A DNA stretch of 37,593 nucleotides. It comes from Parasutterella excrementihominis YIT 11859 (GTDB lineage: Bacteria; Pseudomonadota; Gammaproteobacteria; Burkholderiales; Burkholderiaceae_F). Shown one piece after another: positions 34,458-37,593 of this stretch. The number at the start of each line of letters is the position of its first letter. Positions within the stretch are counted from its first letter, which is position 1. The position numbers and the translations under genes are program-made. The stretch lies in NCBI RefSeq assembly GCF_000205025.1, contig NZ_GL883707.1:1-37593 (forward strand), written 5' to 3'. Below the pieces are notes generated by a model. It saw nothing but the letters and a program-made list of their open reading frames with translations. It was not told where the DNA came from and ran no database searches.

Positions 34458-35630
34458 ATGAAAACCAAACGCGCTTTGTTATCGGCTGTCATTTCAGCTT
34501 GTTTCCTTCTGCAAGGCTCGGCTTTTGCTCTTGACGAACCTCAGACTCAAACTAAACCTCTTGTGTTAAATCAGTTGGGAGGCTTGGCCTTTGGCGGGAC
34601 TGTTTCTCACAAGCCCAATGGTTTAACTTTCCATGGCGACCATGGATATGCACAGTATGTAATTCCCGTTAATGCAAAAAATTATCCCATTATCCTTTGG
34701 CATGGCATTGGCCAATCGGGCCGCAGTTTCGAGACTACGCCTGACGGCAGAGAAGGCTTCCAGACACTTTTGCCGAGAGACGGATGGGCGACATATATCG
34801 TTGACCAACCTCGCCGAGGCAGAGCTGGAAGAACTGAAGCAACAGAAGCAAAAAGTGAAATTCCGACCGTAACGAGTGAAGCCGGTGTTTGGAACGCTTT
34901 TAGATTAGGGCGCTGGGTTCCACCAAAACCCGCGACGGCAAACCCCAACATGCAGATGCTGCTGGATGGTGAAACCATTAACCAATTCATGAGGATGCAG
35001 ACACCCGATACCGGTGCGCTCCCTCCGACAGAGGCATACGGATGGAAACTTGGCGAGGCTATGAGAGACCTTTTGAAGCGTACAGGTCCTGCTGTCGTCG
35101 GGACCCATAGTTACGCGGGCCAAATTGGTTGGTATGGCGCGATGAAATCCCCGGACTTGGTTAAAGCGGTTGTTGCCTATGAACCTGGACAAGTGGTTTA
35201 CCCGGAAGGCGAAAAAGTTAAAGAAATGAATTCGGAAATTCCTCTTGTTCAGCAGAGACTCAACCCCGTCAGGGTTTCAAAACAAGAATTTCTGAAGCTC
35301 ACAAAAATGCCGATTTTTATAATCTTTGGAGATAATATTTCAACAAAATCGAGCAAGGTATTTAACGAAGAAGTTTGGCGCTGGGCCTTGTTTAATGCAC
35401 GACAATTCGTGAACCTAATTAATAAATACGGCGGCGACGCCAAACTTATCCACTTACCGGAGATCGGCATCAAGGGGAATACCCATGCGTTGTTTTCTGA
35501 CCTGAACAACAAGGAAATTCTTAAAATTACTGAGGAATGGCTGGCAGAGAAGGGTCTGGACAAGAACGACGACCCTCATCTTGCCCCCAAACGTTCTGTT
35601 TCCCCAGTGACTATTCCGCTGGAAAAATAA
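34458..35630 (+). CDS. Secreted alpha/beta hydrolase
   Basis: A periplasmic or secreted hydrolase of 390 residues. The signal peptide (residues 1-25, MKTKRALLSAVISACFLLQG, ending AFA) is clear. PIILWHGIGQSGRSFE near residue 77 holds the oxyanion HG segment. The nucleophile is in VVGTHSYAGQIGW near residue 214, the acid probably in FIIFGDN, and the catalytic His in GNTHALF near residue 337. The ribosome-binding site AAAGGAG is 6 bases before the ATG. An AraC regulator follows 36 bases downstream on the same strand. An esterase or amidase activity is expected; the substrate is unknown. Confidence 0.85.
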   Translation: MKTKRALLSAVISACFLLQGSAFALDEPQTQTKPLVLNQLGGLAFGGTVSHKPNGLTFHGDHGYAQYVIPVNAKNYPIILWHGIGQSGRSFETTPDGREGFQTLLPRDGWATYIVDQPRRGRAGRTEATEAKSEIPTVTSEAGVWNAFRLGRWVPPKPATANPNMQMLLDGETINQFMRMQTPDTGALPPTEAYGWKLGEAMRDLLKRTGPAVVGTHSYAGQIGWYGAMKSPDLVKAVVAYEPGQVVYPEGEKVKEMNSEIPLVQQRLNPVRVSKQEFLKLTKMPIFIIFGDNISTKSSKVFNEEVWRWALFNARQFVNLINKYGGDAKLIHLPEIGIKGNTHALFSDLNNKEILKITEEWLAEKGLDKNDDPHLAPKRSVSPVTIPLEK

Positions 35631-35666
35631 ACGCATCAAATTCGTGAGTCTGATTGGAGCGATGAA

Positions 35667-36560
35667 ATGGAAGAAACTCGAGAGGCGTTGGTTCAAAAAC
35701 TTTTGGACATCTACTCGAAAGAAGGTAACTATGAAACTTCTGTCCCGGGCGTTTGGGTTCATCGCTCTGAACGTAACAAGGTTCCTAAACCGCATATTTA
35801 TCAACCTATGATGATTTTTATCCTGTCTGGTACGAAACTCATCAAATTCGGTTCAGCGGAGAAAATCTTCAGTCCTCTAGATTATTTTTTGACGGTTCTT
35901 ACGGCCCCGGTGACTAGCGGAATTGTAGGTGTAACTTCGGAGGAGCCGTATTTGGCCTTGTCTATCGATTTGGAGGCAGAAGTCATAACTTCAATTGCTT
36001 ATGAAATGGGCTTAAAGCCACAAAGCGCCGAACCAGCGAAAGCTGCTTCCTGCGTTCCGATGAGCGTGGAGATGCAGGGTGCACTTGTTCGTCTTTGCAA
36101 TACTATGAATAACCCAGAAGAGGGTAGGATTTTAGGTCCGATTCTTAAACGGGAGATTTTTTATCGTGTTCTGACCGGGCCTTTGGGTTATTCTGTTATT
36201 CGTTTCAACAGTCTTAGAACTTCTGAATATCAAATCGCCCGGGCTGTTGACTGGATAAAAATTAATTTCAAAGAGCCGCTTGCAATTGATGATTTGGCTA
36301 AAAAGGTATTTATGGGCCGATCCACCTTCCATCGGAAATTTAAAGAAGTTATGACTGTCAGTCCGCTGAGATTTCAGAAGGAGCTGAGGCTTCAAGAGGC
36401 TCACCGCTTGATGCTGCTTAAAAATCTTTCGGTCACCCAGGCTTCATATGAGGTTGGATTCGAGGATCCGAAATTTTTCACTCGTGAGTACAAAGACTAT
36501 TTTGGTTTGTCGCCTCGAGAAAATATAAAAAAGATAAGAGCAGAGGAGGGCATCAATTAA
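35667..36560 (+). CDS. AraC-family transcriptional regulator
   Basis: A regulator of 297 residues with an N-terminal AraC-type effector domain (HIYQPMMIFILSGTKLIKFG near residue 43) and a C-terminal pair of helix-turn-helices (IDDLAKKVFMGRSTFHRKFK near residue 208, and SVTQASYEVGFEDPKFFTRE near residue 255). The ATG at 35667 has GGAG 6-7 bases before it. It follows the alpha/beta hydrolase on the same strand and probably controls it in response to an aromatic or lipid-type effector; the effector is not known. Confidence 0.9.
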   Translation: MEETREALVQKLLDIYSKEGNYETSVPGVWVHRSERNKVPKPHIYQPMMIFILSGTKLIKFGSAEKIFSPLDYFLTVLTAPVTSGIVGVTSEEPYLALSIDLEAEVITSIAYEMGLKPQSAEPAKAASCVPMSVEMQGALVRLCNTMNNPEEGRILGPILKREIFYRVLTGPLGYSVIRFNSLRTSEYQIARAVDWIKINFKEPLAIDDLAKKVFMGRSTFHRKFKEVMTVSPLRFQKELRLQEAHRLMLLKNLSVTQASYEVGFEDPKFFTREYKDYFGLSPRENIKKIRAEEGIN

Positions 36561-36680
36561 TTTTTTAGTGGAAAAATCTAGCAGATTTCGAAGAAAGAAT
36601 TTCTTGGCAGCTATGGGATTGGTTGGTGTGACGCAAATAGGTCTCAGAAAATTTGTGAGCATCCCAACTTTAAATAATTC

Positions 36681-36689
36681 TGATAGAAT
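36681..36689 (+). promoter_or_regulatory. Extended -10 promoter element of the tRNA-Ser gene
   Basis: TGATAGAAT matches an extended -10 (TGnTAnAAT) and lies 14 bases before the tRNA 5' end. No good -35 hexamer was found at the normal spacing. Confidence 0.45.
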
Positions 36690-36702
36690 CCCTCCTTCCA
36701 AC

Positions 36703-36793
36703 GGAAGGATGGCAGAGTGGTCGAATGCGCCGGACTCGAAATCCGGTATACGGTTATACCGTATCGAGGGTTCAAATCCCTCTCCTTCCGCCA
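36703..36793 (+). tRNA. tRNA-Ser (anticodon CGA)
   Basis: The acceptor GGAAGGA (36703-36709) pairs with TCCTTCC (36783-36789), followed by G and an encoded CCA. The anticodon stem CCGGA/TCCGG encloses the loop CTCGAAA, with anticodon CGA at 36737-36739 reading UCG. The long variable arm (TATACGG TTA TACCGTAT) is typical of tRNA-Ser, and the T-arm is GAGGGTTCAAATCCCTC. It is followed by a T-run. A short C-rich copy of its 3' end precedes it. Confidence 0.97.
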
Positions 36794-36956
36794 TTTTTCT
36801 ACTTAATGCCCCGTTAACACATTTTCTCCTCTCTACGCAGGCTTCGGTATTTCAGAGAAAACTGATAGTATCTTTAGTAGCTTTGTTCTTGTTTAGAAAT
36901 GTTCTTTAAAAGCTTAGCGGTAAGCCGATTAGTGTAATGTTGTAACCATTTTAAGT
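36794..36956 (+). promoter_or_regulatory. Probable CRISPR leader
   Basis: 163 AT-rich bases between tRNA-Ser and the first CRISPR repeat. The repeat orientation (GAGTTCCCCGCG reading rightward) matches arrays transcribed rightward from a leader at this side. A leader promoter and integration site should be here; no clear IHF site or -35/-10 pair was identified by eye. Confidence 0.5.
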
Positions 36957-37593
36957 GAGTTCCCCGCGTAAGCGGGGATGAACCGATCATTACGCTAGAT
37001 TTCGACCCGTGCGGTAAGAGTTCCCCGCGTAAGCGGGGATGAACCGATCCTTATCCTTTTGTTTTAGTCCGGGCAAATGAGTTCCCCGCGTAAGCGGGGA
37101 TGAACCGACCGAGCCGATGATTAACCTCATCATCTCAGTGAGTTCCCCGCGTAAGCGGGGATGAACCGGAAGATTGCATTAAACATAATGTCGAGAAGTA
37201 GAGTTCCCCGCGTAAGCGGGGATGAACCGCGACACCCTGACTTAGTAACCGTGAAATCTTCGAGTTCCCCGCGTAAGCGGGGATGAACCGCCGAAGTCGA
37301 GGCCGTAAAAAGGTTTACATTCGAGTTCCCCGCGTAAGCGGGGATGAACCGGTTTTATCTCTCGGGACGCATCCTTGTGGTTAGAGTTCCCCGCGTAAGC
37401 GGGGATGAACCGAGATGTTTAGACGTTTGACGAATTGGCGCCGGGAGTTCCCCGCGTAAGCGGGGATGAACCGACAGCGATAAACGAGCGCGGCAGAAAA
37501 ATCCGGAGTTCCCCGCGTAAGCGGGGATGAACCTCGAAATTCCTGAGTGGGCGAAAATGATCATTCGAGTTCCCCGCGTAAGCGGGGATGAAC
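36957..37593 (+). CRISPR. Type I-E-like CRISPR array, truncated by the window end
   Basis: Eleven copies of a 29-base repeat spaced at exactly 61 bases (starts 36957, 37018, 37079, 37140, 37201, 37262, 37323, 37384, 37445, 37506, 37567), with ten 32-base spacers. The repeat runs GAGTTCCCCGCG, TAAGCGGGG, ATGAACCG, with the stem-loop CCCCGC-GTAA-GCGGGG as in type I-E. Repeat 10 ends in T instead of G (37534), and the last copy is cut at 27 bases. All ten spacers differ. No cas genes are in the window, so they must lie beyond its right end or elsewhere. Confidence 0.97.

Noticed and set aside
37355-37564. Open frame on the minus strand across CRISPR repeats
   Set aside because: It is made of repeat units translated in one frame (recurring RFIPAYAG-like text), not a gene.
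36957-37593. Spacers matching other parts of this window (self-targeting)
   Set aside because: Compared by eye only. No long match was noticed; an alignment would be needed for certainty.

Overview
The window looks like a chromosomal segment of a Gram-negative, anaerobic or microaerophilic betaproteobacterium. Signal peptides, a di-haem cytochrome c peroxidase, an HlyD/ABC-2 envelope exporter, a lysophospholipid flippase and Tat-exported respiratory flavoproteins all point to a two-membrane cell. The moderate GC content and paired periplasmic FAD flavoproteins with a dedicated two-component system suggest a gut Sutterellaceae-type organism (Parasutterella/Sutterella). That placement is an inference and was not tested.

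Layout. 1-2100: aspartate dehydrogenase and a LysR regulator on the minus strand. 2282-4227: a di-haem cytochrome c peroxidase and a stand-alone ABC ATPase. 4386-9295: sbcD-sbcC nuclease operon. 9393-10295: YddG-type amino-acid exporter. 10388-13809: a tightly overlapping nickel (or cobalt) ECF transporter operon, nikK-nikM-nikL-nikQ-nikO. 13907-14497: GNAT acetyltransferase. 14623-19598: a ybhGFSR-like exporter (membrane-fusion protein, double ATPase, two ABC-2 permeases). 19684-22471: pgi and lplT on the minus strand.

22502 to about 24320 is an IS200/IS605-type element: an apparently intact tnpB on the minus strand, a decayed tnpA on the plus strand starting on the adjacent base, and matching hairpins with a GTAA loop at both ends. 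It sits about 30 bases upstream of lplT. It is followed by a LysR regulator and a second EamA transporter (24669-26675), and an unrecognised 346-residue protein preceded by a perfect inverted repeat.

28120-33583 is the most system-like region: flavoprotein, histidine kinase with a PhnD-like sensor domain (frameshifted here), FixJ-type response regulator, and a paralogous flavoprotein. It reads as a sensing-plus-respiration module for an unidentified reducible organic substrate. A cyclase-family hydrolase, a secreted alpha/beta hydrolase and an AraC regulator follow. The window closes with tRNA-Ser(CGA) and a type I-E-like CRISPR array (10 spacers visible, cut by the window end) that has no cas genes inside the window.

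The least expected signal is that the left-end hairpin of the IS605 element reads almost like the CRISPR repeat: same flanks and same GTAA loop, with the stem lengthened by two bases on each side.
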